A DNA stretch of 32,565 bases from the NCBI GenBank assembly GCA_927443375.1, contig CAKMKL010000219.1, forward strand, positions 1 to 32,565, written 5' to 3'. Positions within the stretch are counted from its first letter, which is position 1. The number at the start of each line of letters is the position of its first letter. Made by a program: the position numbers and the translations under genes. Positions 1 through 7,137 of this stretch are shown in pieces. This DNA is from an uncultured Paenibacillus sp. GTDB lineage: Bacteria > Bacillota > Bacilli > Paenibacillales > Paenibacillaceae. Under the pieces are notes generated by a model. The model ran no database searches. It saw nothing but the letters and a program-made list of their open reading frames with translations, and was not told the DNA's origin.

Positions 1-99
1 CCTGAAGATGGGGAACTGACGAAGGAAAGCCGTGTGCGGGAAATCCGCATGCACGGTTTGACGGGGAGTCCGAGGGAGTAATCCCTCGTCTTACCCTAC
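1..99 (+). mobile_element. 3' end of a group II intron (domains V and VI)
   Basis: Positions 28-58 fold as a group II intron domain V: an AGCCGTG stem start containing the AGC triad at 28-30, a GAAA-type loop near 40, a two-base bulge (TG) and a closing CACGGTT arm. Positions 71-88 form a second hairpin (CGAGGGA / TCCCTCG) followed by TTACCCTAC, which fits domain VI and the intron 3' end near 99. The reverse transcriptase/maturase, if present, would lie upstream of the window. The exact 3' splice boundary is inferred. Confidence 0.8.
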
Positions 100-219
100 A
101 TTTAGGAGTCGAGTAGACAATTTTCAGCTTTTGTGATAAAAATGCAGTACAATTGAACCGTCGTACGCTGCATCATCTGCATGCATACTACTATGATGAA
201 ACTAGAAGGGTGTTAATGG

Positions 220-684
220 ATGACAAAAGGTCTCAAGAATCCTAAAGTTGAGTTTTTTTTTCATTAAAGCCGAGAAGTGGAATAAAGAATTTGCGAAGCT
301 GAGAACGATTATGCTTGAGTGTCAGCTGACCGAAGAACTGAAGTGGGGTGTACCTTGCTACACCTTTCAGAATTGAAACATTCAGTTAATTCATGGATTT
401 AAGGAATATTGCGCGGTTCTATTTGTAAAAGGAGCTTTGCTGTGCGATGTTCACGGGATCCTAACTCAGCAAACGAAGAATGTACAGGCATCCCGTCAGA
501 TCCGGTTCACGAGTGTTCAAGAAATAAAGGAGCTGGTTTGCAGGCTGCTTTTGAAGCCCTAACACCCGGCCGGCAACGGGCATATATCCTTTATTTTACA
601 GCTCCTAAGCAATCCAAAACGCGGGCAGCACGAGTCGAAAAATATACACCGCATATTCTGGACGGTAAAGGATTAAATGATTAA
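220..684 (+). pseudogene. Decayed YdeI-like (DUF1801-type) protein gene
   Basis: Read across frames, the segment encodes a YdeI/OmpD-associated-type protein. ATG 220 begins MTKGLKNPKVEFFF. Frame is lost in a run of nine T at 253-261, and the next frame continues KAEKWNKEFAKLRTIMLECQ and LKWGVPCYTFQN to an in-frame TGA at 374-376. It resumes with [20 protein letters not shown] further jump near 528-540 leads to the family's typical end, [17 protein letters not shown] and [13 protein letters not shown], stopping at 684. Compared with family members I remember (about 195 residues), some 40 central residues are missing. One frameshift, one nonsense codon and one deletion/frame jump show it is dead. 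The open stretch beginning at 409 is a by-product of the frame jumps. Confidence 0.88.
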
Positions 685-704
685 TTCATCCTGGGGGGAT
701 ACAG

Positions 705-1370
705 TTGATTTCTCGCATGATTTACCGGGGAATTTGGAATGAAGGGCAGAAGGCCGAAGGTCTGAGCGCCTTAAAAGAAGATATCGGAGTTAGACGGTTA
801 GTACAGGATGGTGTCTTAATGACAGCTGCAGCATTTTCCTGGAAGGATAATGTCTTTCTCTATTATGAATGCATAGATGAACAGATCGCACCTGAAGCAT
901 TAACCGGAGCTGCAATAGAGTATCTCAGCGACTGGAAAGGAGAGGCCGCCCCCCGCAAATGGATTCCAATGGTGGATGTTTTCCACTTCAATGAACCGGC
1001 TGGCTATGAGCATTGGCTGCGTAAGTCACCGGTGGAGCGGCGCGTTGGCAGGGTTGCCCATTTAAAGCGGGAGATGATGGCAAGCTACATCTATTATCAT
1101 TACCAGCTGCAGGAGGAACGGGCTTTCTCCGGAAATAAGTATGAAATGATTGCTATGCACGAGAATCTGCTGTTCGGCTATCAGGAGTTCCCTCTCGTCA
1201 TTGAAGACCAAGTAATTCCTGGACGGCTCAGCACAAAAGGAACCCCTGTACCCTGGGAGGATTCACGGATGGATCTCCATTTTCAGCCTTGGGAGGACGA
1301 CGGGTATTTGTATTTTAAGCCGGTCGAGATCATTTACGGCTATTATATAGGCAGCATGGGTGAAACCTGA
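705..1370 (+). CDS. Conserved hypothetical protein next to GH5 hydrolase
   Basis: A 221-residue soluble protein with a TTG start; CTGGGGGGA about 9 bases upstream is the best ribosome site. A downstream ATG at codon 5 (MIYRGIW) is the alternative start. There is no signal peptide or membrane segment. It is rich in aromatic residues (VDVFHFNEP; YIYYHYQLQ; DGYLYFKPVEIIYGYYIG), as in compact alpha/beta or carbohydrate-related folds, but I do not recognise the family. It lies 78 bp before a GH5 glycosidase on the same strand, with a cre-like box between them. A role in sugar metabolism is only a guess from position. Confidence 0.72.
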   Translation: MISRMIYRGIWNEGQKAEGLSALKEDIGVRRLVQDGVLMTAAAFSWKDNVFLYYECIDEQIAPEALTGAAIEYLSDWKGEAAPRKWIPMVDVFHFNEPAGYEHWLRKSPVERRVGRVAHLKREMMASYIYYHYQLQEERAFSGNKYEMIAMHENLLFGYQEFPLVIEDQVIPGRLSTKGTPVPWEDSRMDLHFQPWEDDGYLYFKPVEIIYGYYIGSMGET

Positions 1371-1405
1371 CAATACCGCTTACTGACTATATAAACTGCA
1401 CGTAG

Positions 1406-1420
1406 TTGTAAACGCTTTAA
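1406..1420 (+). promoter_or_regulatory. cre-like site before the GH5 gene
   Basis: TTGTAAACGCTTTAA matches the Bacillus cre consensus WTGNAANCGNWNNCW at all fixed positions except the late C. It sits 28 bp before the GTG start of the GH5 gene. Carbon catabolite control by CcpA is the natural reading and is inference. The 13-mer TTGTAAACGCTTT recurs before the hydrolase gene at 29985-31160. Confidence 0.55.
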
Positions 1421-1448
1421 TTCCAGCTGCGAAAGGGAGTCTGCACAG

Positions 1449-3071
1449 GTGAAGGACAAATTGAGCCAGTCGAGAGTCAACGGTTTTTTGCGGGCAGTGG
1501 ACAGATCCATTGTGAACGGAGAGGGCGAAGAAATTATTTTGTCCGGGTGGGGGCTCGGCAACTGGCTGCTTCCGGAAGGGTACATGTGGACCACAGACGG
1601 GAACAGCAGATTTGACAGACCCCACAGAATCGAGGCTGTTATCCGCGAATTAACCGGTACGAAATATTCCGAGCAGTTTTGGATGGCATTCAGAAAAAAC
1701 TATATCACCAGAGAAGATATCAGATTGATGGCTGAGCAGGGATATAACTCGGTCCGGATTCCGTTCAACTGGCGTATTTTAATGGAGAATGAGCCTGGAA
1801 TCACATGGAAGGAAGAGGGTTTTCAGCTCATTGACCGCTGCTTGGACTGGTGCGAGGAATTTAAGCTCTATGCCTTTTTAGATTTGCATGGTGCGCCGGG
1901 CGGGCAGACAGGCCAGAACATCGACGACTCTATAGATGATGTACCGAGGCTGTTTATAGATGAAGACAGCTGGAATAAGGGGATCGCCCTTTGGAAGCAG
2001 CTTGCAGACCGGTATAAGGACCGCTGGATTGTCGGCGGATATGATCTGCTCAACGAACCGATCAAAACACCTTCACCGGGGAAAGATTTTGACTATTTAG
2101 TCCCTAAGCTTGTGCAGTTTTATGAAGAAGCCATTGCAGCGATCCGGACCGTGGATGCGAAGCATATGCTGTCGATTGAAGGGCATCACTGGGCAACGGA
2201 CACCAGCATTTTCTTCAAAAAATATGACGACAACATGGTTGTGCATTTTCACAGATATGCCTGCTACCCGGAGATCAGCTCCTTTTATGAATTCCTGGAA
2301 GTATCCGAAAGGCTGAATGCACCTTTGTGGTTAGGGGAAACGGGTGAGAATCTCAATGAATGGTACACAGCACTCTATCCGCTCGCCGCGGAATTGAATA
2401 TCGGTTATAATCTCTGGCCGTGGAAAAAAATGGACACCACAAATTCGCCTTATTCGGTTAACGTGCCTGAGGGTTGGGACCAAATCATGGAGTATACCAG
2501 AGGGGGAGTCCACCCGAGTTATGAACAGGCCAGCCGCATCTTCGATCAATATCTGGAGAACATGAAGATCGGAAACTGCAGGTATAATGCGGAAGTTACA
2601 AGTGCCGTATTTCGAATTCCGGGGTGTATCGTCCGGGCGACAGACTTCGATGAGCTTCCGGGGAAAGGTGTGGCCTATAGCGGCCTGCGTACGGTAGGAA
2701 ATCATTATAATTACCGGTCCCGGACAGGGATGCGTATTGTTGAGGACAGCAAATTAGTAGATCTCCAGAAACGTTTCGTCTTTGACATTTTGTGGGACCG
2801 GTTTGTCCTTGAGCTGCAGGGCGGGGAATTCGCAGTATATACGATAAATGATACGACAGAGGACAGCAGTCTCACATTTGTATATAGTGCTGATCAGCCC
2901 GTCTCTGTAACGGTTTTCCAGGATGAACGGACGTTGGTTACGCTGAACCTGCAAGCCAGTTTAGACGAACAAACTATCGCTCCGGTTTCCTTATCAGGCG
3001 CCAGTACATCGAAGATCAAAATTAAGGTCAATACTGGTCGTATGTTACTAGAAAAAATTATTTTCCGGTAA
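1449..3071 (+). CDS. Glycoside hydrolase family 5 protein
   Basis: A 540-residue beta-glucanase/cellulase-type enzyme of the GH5 TIM-barrel clan. The catalytic domain spans about residues 25-370. It has the NEP motif with acid/base Glu203 (YDLLNEP), the nucleophile Glu297 (WLGETGEN), the early strand VRIPFNW and the FHRY segment. The last 150 residues look beta-rich (FAVYTINDTTEDSS, LEKIIF) and resemble a CBM6/35-like carbohydrate-binding module, which is less certain. No signal peptide is visible, so it probably acts in the cytoplasm on imported oligosaccharides; substrate cannot be stated. The GTG start is preceded by AAGGGAG nine bases upstream. A cre-like box upstream suggests catabolite repression, and a terminator follows. 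Confidence 0.9.
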   Translation: MKDKLSQSRVNGFLRAVDRSIVNGEGEEIILSGWGLGNWLLPEGYMWTTDGNSRFDRPHRIEAVIRELTGTKYSEQFWMAFRKNYITREDIRLMAEQGYNSVRIPFNWRILMENEPGITWKEEGFQLIDRCLDWCEEFKLYAFLDLHGAPGGQTGQNIDDSIDDVPRLFIDEDSWNKGIALWKQLADRYKDRWIVGGYDLLNEPIKTPSPGKDFDYLVPKLVQFYEEAIAAIRTVDAKHMLSIEGHHWATDTSIFFKKYDDNMVVHFHRYACYPEISSFYEFLEVSERLNAPLWLGETGENLNEWYTALYPLAAELNIGYNLWPWKKMDTTNSPYSVNVPEGWDQIMEYTRGGVHPSYEQASRIFDQYLENMKIGNCRYNAEVTSAVFRIPGCIVRATDFDELPGKGVAYSGLRTVGNHYNYRSRTGMRIVEDSKLVDLQKRFVFDILWDRFVLELQGGEFAVYTINDTTEDSSLTFVYSADQPVSVTVFQDERTLVTLNLQASLDEQTIAPVSLSGASTSKIKIKVNTGRMLLEKIIFR

Positions 3072-3105
3072 GGTTCCGGTTAGAATTGTTCCCAGATAAA
3101 TAATC

Positions 3106-3143
3106 AAGGCTATGCGGCGTCTTACAGCTGCTTAGCCTTTTTT
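3106..3143 (+). terminator. Rho-independent terminator after GH5 gene
   Basis: The arms AAGGCTA and TAGCCTT close an imperfect hairpin with an inner GC-rich part, followed by a T run (TTTTTT). Confidence 0.7.
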
Positions 3144-3159
3144 GTTAATCTACTTTCTA

Positions 3160-3235
3160 TTGACACAAAAGTGTCTTTCATCTCTATCGACGTAACTAAC
3201 ACGATATGTTATCATGATAAACTGATAACGTGTTA
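3160..3235 (+). promoter_or_regulatory. Promoter/operator region of the amino acid ABC operon
   Basis: TTGACA at 3160-3165 is a consensus -35 overlapped by the small inverted repeat GACAC-AAAA-GTGTC (3162-3175). The best -10 candidates (TCTATC at 3183, TATCGA at 3185) are poor. Downstream lies a long interrupted inverted repeat: TAACAC-GATAT-GTTATC (3197-3213), ten bases, then GATAAC-GTGTTA (3224-3235). The arms pair over 12 bp once GATAT is looped out. The start codon is 51 bp further on. Either repeat could be an operator; the regulator is not identifiable from sequence. Confidence 0.45.
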
Positions 3236-3286
3236 CCGAACTAAAGTGAGAGACATCATTTGTAATTTACTAGGGGGATTAGAGAG

Positions 3287-4057
3287 ATGAAGAGACGGGG
3301 ATTATGGGTACTACTCGCAGCAGCGGCAATTTCGGTGGTCGCAGGCTGCTCCAATTCAGGAGGTAATGACGGCAAGCTGGTGATCGGTATAGATGATAAG
3401 TTTGCTCCAATGGGCTTCCGGGATGACAACAATGAAATTGTCGGTTTCGATATTGATTATGCGAAAGCGGCTGCGGAGAAAATGGGTAAAGAGGTAACCT
3501 TCCAGCCGATTGACTGGTCAGCTAAGGAATCCGAACTGAACAGCGGACGTATTGATATGATTTGGAACGGATATACGATTACTGATGAACGCAAAGAGAA
3601 GGTACTATTCACCAAGCCGTATCTGGAGAACAGCCAGGTAGTAGTCGTGCTTGCGGATTCAGAGCTTGCGAAGCTGGATGATCTGGCCGGAAAAGAAATC
3701 GGACTGCAAAGTCTTTCGTCGGCTGCAGATGCGCTGGATGCCAGCCCGCTCAAAGCCAAGCTTGCCGGTGTATCCGAATTTCCGGACAATGTACTTGCAC
3801 TGACGGACCTGAAATCCAAACGCCTGGATGGCGTGGTGATTGATGAAGTGGTGGCCAAATATTATATGTCAAAAGAAACGGATACTTACAAACTGCTGGA
3901 TGAATCCCTTGCCCCTGAGCAATACGGCATCGGAATTAAAAAAGGCAATGAGGCATTGCTGACTGAGCTGCAAAAAGCACTAGATGAACTAAGCAGTGAC
4001 GGAACGGCGGCTGAAATTTCCACAAAGTGGTTTGGCGAGAACAAAGTACTGAACTAG
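3287..4057 (+). CDS. Amino acid ABC transporter substrate-binding lipoprotein
   Basis: A 256-residue extracellular solute-binding protein of the polar amino acid family (HisJ/GlnH/TcyA type). A lipoprotein signal runs over residues 1-21 (MKRRGLWVLLAAAA... VVAGC) with lipidated Cys21. The mature part begins LVIGIDDKFAPMGF and has the family segments GFDIDYAKAAAEKMG, NSGRIDMIWNGYTITDERK and the C-terminal AEISTKWFGEN. A GGGGGATT ribosome site precedes the ATG. It is first in an operon with a permease and an ATPase, so it captures the ligand for import. Spacing and size suit cystine, glutamine or basic amino acid systems, but specificity cannot be decided. Confidence 0.93.
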   Translation: MKRRGLWVLLAAAAISVVAGCSNSGGNDGKLVIGIDDKFAPMGFRDDNNEIVGFDIDYAKAAAEKMGKEVTFQPIDWSAKESELNSGRIDMIWNGYTITDERKEKVLFTKPYLENSQVVVVLADSELAKLDDLAGKEIGLQSLSSAADALDASPLKAKLAGVSEFPDNVLALTDLKSKRLDGVVIDEVVAKYYMSKETDTYKLLDESLAPEQYGIGIKKGNEALLTELQKALDELSSDGTAAEISTKWFGENKVLN

Positions 4058-4086
4058 ATTGTTACCCTTAGGAGTCGGTTGAAGAA

Positions 4087-4746
4087 ATGAATATCGATTA
4101 TATTATCAAGATCGCCGGGCCGATGCTGGAGGGTGCGCGGACAACGGCCTTGCTATTCCTGATTGTTATTGTATTATCCATCCCGCTTGGGATGCTGGTC
4201 ACGCTGCTGGCCAAAAGCCGGGTTAAGCCGCTGGCCTGGATTGCGCATACCTATGTTTACGTTATGCGCGGAACGCCGCTTTTGCTGCAGCTGCTGTTCT
4301 TCTGTTTCGGCCTGCCGCAGATACCGGTGATTGGTCAGTATCTGGTTATGGACCGCTTCGCTGCAGCCTGTCTCGGCTTTATCCTTAATTATGGTGCTTA
4401 TTTTGCCGAAATTTTTCGCGGCGGGCTGCTTTCCATTGATAAAGGGCAGCATGAAGCGGCTAAGGTGCTAGGACTCAGCAAATGGCAGACTCTCCGTAAG
4501 GTCATTCTGGCCCAGATGTTCCGGGTCGCGCTGCCTGCCGTAGCCAATGAATCCATTACACTGGTCAAAGACACTGCATTACTCTATGCTGTAGCCGTTC
4601 CAGAGCTGCTGAATTATGCAAAGACTGCGGTGAACCGTGACTTTACGGTAACCCCATTTGTCGTTGCCGGCGTGATTTATTTGCTGATGACCCTGGTGCT
4701 GACCTTGTTCTTCAAAGCACTGGAAAAACGTTTCAAATTTGAGTAG
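4087..4746 (+). CDS. Amino acid ABC transporter permease (HisM family)
   Basis: A 219-residue inner-membrane permease with about five hydrophobic segments (for example TTALLFLIVIVLSIPLGMLV near the N terminus and FVVAGVIYLLMTLVLTLFF at the C terminus). The EAA loop that docks on the ATPase is clear: HEAAKVLGLSKWQTLRKVIL. MRGTPLLLQLLFF is typical of the HisMQ/GlnP family. It begins 29 bp after the binding-protein gene, with AGGAGT upstream, and lies 15 bp before the ATPase gene. A single permease gene implies a homodimeric channel. Confidence 0.94.
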   Translation: MNIDYIIKIAGPMLEGARTTALLFLIVIVLSIPLGMLVTLLAKSRVKPLAWIAHTYVYVMRGTPLLLQLLFFCFGLPQIPVIGQYLVMDRFAAACLGFILNYGAYFAEIFRGGLLSIDKGQHEAAKVLGLSKWQTLRKVILAQMFRVALPAVANESITLVKDTALLYAVAVPELLNYAKTAVNRDFTVTPFVVAGVIYLLMTLVLTLFFKALEKRFKFE

Positions 4747-4761
4747 AAGGACTGTCCAACT

Positions 4762-5505
4762 ATGAGTAGTATGATAGATGTAAAACAATTACAGAAATCG
4801 TTCGGCAGCCTTGATGTGCTGAAGCAGATTACCTTTGAGGTGAACCCGGGTGAAGTTGTGGCGGTGATCGGGCCTTCCGGCTCTGGTAAGAGCACCATGC
4901 TGCGCAGTCTGGTGCATCTGGAGGAAGTGACCGGCGGCAGCATCTTCATTCACGGCAAGCCGCTGGTAGAGAACGGTAAATATGCCGGGCATGCGGCGAT
5001 CAGAGATATTACCGCAAGCATGGGGATGGTGTTTCAGCATTTCAATCTGTTCCCTCACCTTACTGTGCGGGGCAATCTCGAGCTTGCTCCAAGAACGCTC
5101 AAACGGGAGAACCCGCAGGTGATTACAGCCAGAAGCAGTGAGCTGCTCTCCAAGGTAGGCCTTGCCGATAAGGCGGATGTATATCCGTCCATGCTGTCCG
5201 GCGGACAGAAGCAGCGGGTAGCGATCGCCAGAGCGCTCATGCTGAATCCGGACATTCTGCTCTTTGACGAGCCGACCTCGGCACTGGATCCCGAGCTGAC
5301 CGGCGAGGTACTCCGTGTAATCCGCCAGCTGGCAGAGGAGAACATGACGATGATCATTGTTACCCATGAGATGAACTTTGCCCGCGATGTGGCGGACCGA
5401 ATATTCTTTATGGACAACGGGGAGATCGCCGAATCGGGCACGCCGGAGCAGCTCTTTGGCAGTCCAAAGCTGGAGCGTACCCGGTTGTTTTTGAATCAGG
5501 ATTAA
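4762..5505 (+). CDS. Amino acid ABC transporter ATP-binding protein (GlnQ type)
   Basis: A 247-residue cytoplasmic ATPase that powers the importer encoded just upstream. It has Walker [10 protein letters not shown] (residues 37-45), the Q-loop [11 protein letters not shown], signature LSGGQKQR, Walker [14 protein letters not shown] and the switch histidine in [10 protein letters not shown]. Length is normal for the GlnQ/HisP family. The ATG at 4762 follows AAGGA by about ten bases. A hairpin terminator closes the operon. Confidence 0.96.
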   Translation: MSSMIDVKQLQKSFGSLDVLKQITFEVNPGEVVAVIGPSGSGKSTMLRSLVHLEEVTGGSIFIHGKPLVENGKYAGHAAIRDITASMGMVFQHFNLFPHLTVRGNLELAPRTLKRENPQVITARSSELLSKVGLADKADVYPSMLSGGQKQRVAIARALMLNPDILLFDEPTSALDPELTGEVLRVIRQLAEENMTMIIVTHEMNFARDVADRIFFMDNGEIAESGTPEQLFGSPKLERTRLFLNQD

Positions 5506-5523
5506 TGAAATAGGGCATTTCGT

Positions 5524-5554
5524 AAGGTGCATAGCGGCTGCTATGTACCTTTTT
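5524..5554 (+). terminator. Terminator of the ABC transporter operon
   Basis: The arms AAGGTGCATAGC and GCTATGTACCTT with a GGCT loop pair over about 12 bp (one G-T pair), followed by TTTTT. Confidence 0.85.
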
Positions 5555-5587
5555 AACATTAATAAACATGAATGGGCATGCATGGTT

Positions 5588-5617
5588 TTGACAGTGGACA
5601 CAAGGAATGAGAAAATA
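5588..5617 (+). promoter_or_regulatory. Candidate promoter of the yojF-bshB2 operon
   Basis: A consensus -35 TTGACA (5588-5593) is followed after 17-18 bases by GAAAAT/AAAATA, a weak -10. It would start transcription about 75 bp before the first gene. No other good promoter is visible in 5555-5694. Confidence 0.4.
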
Positions 5618-5694
5618 AAATTTCGAAGCAGCAAGCGCATTGAACGAACAATGATAATGTTTCAGAGCAGATTTCGTACATTTGGAGGTATATA

Positions 5695-6003
5695 ATGAAT
5701 CAGCGTTTTCGGATCACACGATCGATGCAGGACAACCTTCCGGAGCAAGCGATCACTTTGGAAGAATGCAAGCAGTACTTTGCGTCCCAGCCTGACTTTA
5801 CGTATTCACAGGTTTTTACCGTAAAAGGACCGGAGAGCATCATGACCATTGAGGGAGATTTTTTCATGTGGAGGCTTGAGGACAGCGAAATCCCTTTCCG
5901 GTTATATGGGGGAGATCTTTATGTAGCTCTTTCAGCTGAAGCCATCGTTCCCAAAATGCTTGAAATTGCAACGGATTTGCGTGCAGATGTAATTGAAGGA
6001 TAG
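5695..6003 (+). CDS. Hypothetical 102-residue protein, first gene of the bshB2 cluster
   Basis: A small soluble protein preceded by a strong ribosome site (TTGGAGG, seven bases before ATG). The N half is mixed (EQAITLEECKQYFA). The C half looks like alternating beta strands (SIMTIEGDFFMWRL, IPFRLYGGDLYVALS) ending in a helix (VPKMLEIATDLRADVIEG). No known motif, signal or membrane segment was recognised. It ends 25 bp before yojF on the same strand, so the two are probably co-transcribed with the bacillithiol gene bshB2. Function unknown. Confidence 0.78.
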   Translation: MNQRFRITRSMQDNLPEQAITLEECKQYFASQPDFTYSQVFTVKGPESIMTIEGDFFMWRLEDSEIPFRLYGGDLYVALSAEAIVPKMLEIATDLRADVIEG

Positions 6004-6028
6004 ACTACCAGACAACAAGGAGGCTACT

Positions 6029-6376
6029 ATGCAGCTGATAAACCCGCAAGACATCCAGAACCGGATCGACCAGCTTACCGGTCAGGACCTGTTCATTCAT
6101 CTTGAACTCACAACAGGTGCCTATGCCAATCACTTGGACAGTACAAGACATCCGGCGTCAGCATTCATCAGTAATGCAGGCATCCGTTATACCCATGGTT
6201 CGATCTCAGGCACAGGTCCATACCGGGTCGGCTTAAAGACGGAGCAGGGCTGGATATATGCTGAAGGCCTTACCCATGTAGATGAGACAGAAACAGAGCG
6301 GCTTATCATGGCCGGGCATGACAGTCAGGGTAAGCTGGTCGTCGCCCTGCAGCTGAGCCGGGACAAGTTCGAATGA
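6029..6376 (+). CDS. yojF: YojF family protein (DUF1806)
   Basis: A 115-residue cytoplasmic protein of the YojF family, which in Bacillus precedes yojG (bshB2). Family hallmarks are FIHLELTTGAYANH near residue 25, GTGPYRVGLKTEQGWIYAEGLTH in the middle and MAGHDSQGKLVVALQLS at the end. The start at 6029 follows AAGGAGG by six bases; an earlier in-frame start at 5993 would overlap the preceding gene and lacks a ribosome site. It overlaps the extended bshB2 frame at ATGA. Its biochemical role is not established; the constant pairing with bshB2 suggests a link to bacillithiol metabolism. Confidence 0.9.
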   Translation: MQLINPQDIQNRIDQLTGQDLFIHLELTTGAYANHLDSTRHPASAFISNAGIRYTHGSISGTGPYRVGLKTEQGWIYAEGLTHVDETETERLIMAGHDSQGKLVVALQLSRDKFE

Positions 6377-6396
6377 AAGCAGAGGTGCATGCAGCT

Positions 6397-7083
6397 ATGA
6401 ATACTAAACAAGCGGGACATCAGCGCATCTTAGTGGTGTTGCCCCATCCCGATGATGAATCATTCGTTGCCTCAGGAACGCTGGCCAAGTACATAGAAGG
6501 TGGAGCGATAGTCACTTTTGCCTGTCTGACACTTGGAGAGATGGGGCGTAACATGGGCATTCCTCCCTTCGCGAACCGGGTTACCTTGCCCGCAATCCGC
6601 AAACTGGAACTGGAAGCATCCTGTAAGGCAATTGGGATTCAGGATTTAAGAATGCTTGGCTTCCATGACAAAATGATCGAGTTCGAAGACAAGGAACTGC
6701 TGGATTCACAGATTATGGCGCTGGTAAAGGAGCTGAACCCGTCGCTGGTCATCACTTTCTACCCGGGATACAGTGTGCATCCGGATCATGATGCAACCGG
6801 TGCCGCCGTTATCCGCACGATTGGCAAGCTTCCTTCAGCCGAGCGGCCGCTCGTGTACTGCAGCGCATTCGCGAGCAATCACGAGCAGATGATAGGGAAA
6901 GCGGATGTAACCGTAGACGTGACTGCATTTCTTGACAGAAAGATGGCGTCGATACAGGCGCACCGTTCGCAATTCCAAGCAGCGGAGCTCGTTGGAAATC
7001 GGGAGTTGTCTGATGAAGAAATTCGTATGCGATTCGGCACGGAGCAGTTCTGGACTTACCGGTTCGATGAATCTCACAAATAG
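6397..7083 (+). CDS. bshB2: Bacillithiol biosynthesis deacetylase BshB2
   Basis: A zinc-dependent PIG-L/LmbE-family deacetylase. The BshB family removes the acetyl group from GlcNAc-malate on the way to bacillithiol, the main low-molecular-weight thiol of many Firmicutes. The metal site motif HPDDE is at residues 17-21, a second motif HPDHDATG lies in the middle, and VITFYPGYSVHPDHD is typical of the BshB2 branch. I prefer ATG 6397 (228 residues), because AGAGGTG lies nine bases upstream. ATG 6373 would give 236 residues and overlap the yojF stop by four bases. Only yojF and the unknown gene accompany it; bshA, bshB1 and bshC are not in the window. Confidence 0.92.
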   Translation: MNTKQAGHQRILVVLPHPDDESFVASGTLAKYIEGGAIVTFACLTLGEMGRNMGIPPFANRVTLPAIRKLELEASCKAIGIQDLRMLGFHDKMIEFEDKELLDSQIMALVKELNPSLVITFYPGYSVHPDHDATGAAVIRTIGKLPSAERPLVYCSAFASNHEQMIGKADVTVDVTAFLDRKMASIQAHRSQFQAAELVGNRELSDEEIRMRFGTEQFWTYRFDESHK

Positions 7084-7095
7084 GGAACATAATGA

Positions 7096-7130
7096 AACAA
7101 GGGAGTGGTAGACCTCTCCCTTGTTTTTGT
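7096..7130. terminator. Terminator between bshB2 and the MFS gene
   Basis: Hairpin ACAAGGGAG / CTCCCTTGT with a ten-base loop followed by TTTTTGTTTT. It serves bshB2 and may also stop the convergent MFS transcript. Confidence 0.87.
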
Positions 7131-7137
7131 TTTATTT

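Noticed and set aside
409-684. 91-residue open frame as an independent gene
   Set aside because: Only its C-terminal half resembles YdeI; the N-terminal half is out-of-frame reading of the same decayed gene and has no ribosome site.
4789-5640. 283-residue minus-strand open frame
   Set aside because: It is antisense to the clearly real ABC ATPase gene, and its product has no recognisable domain.
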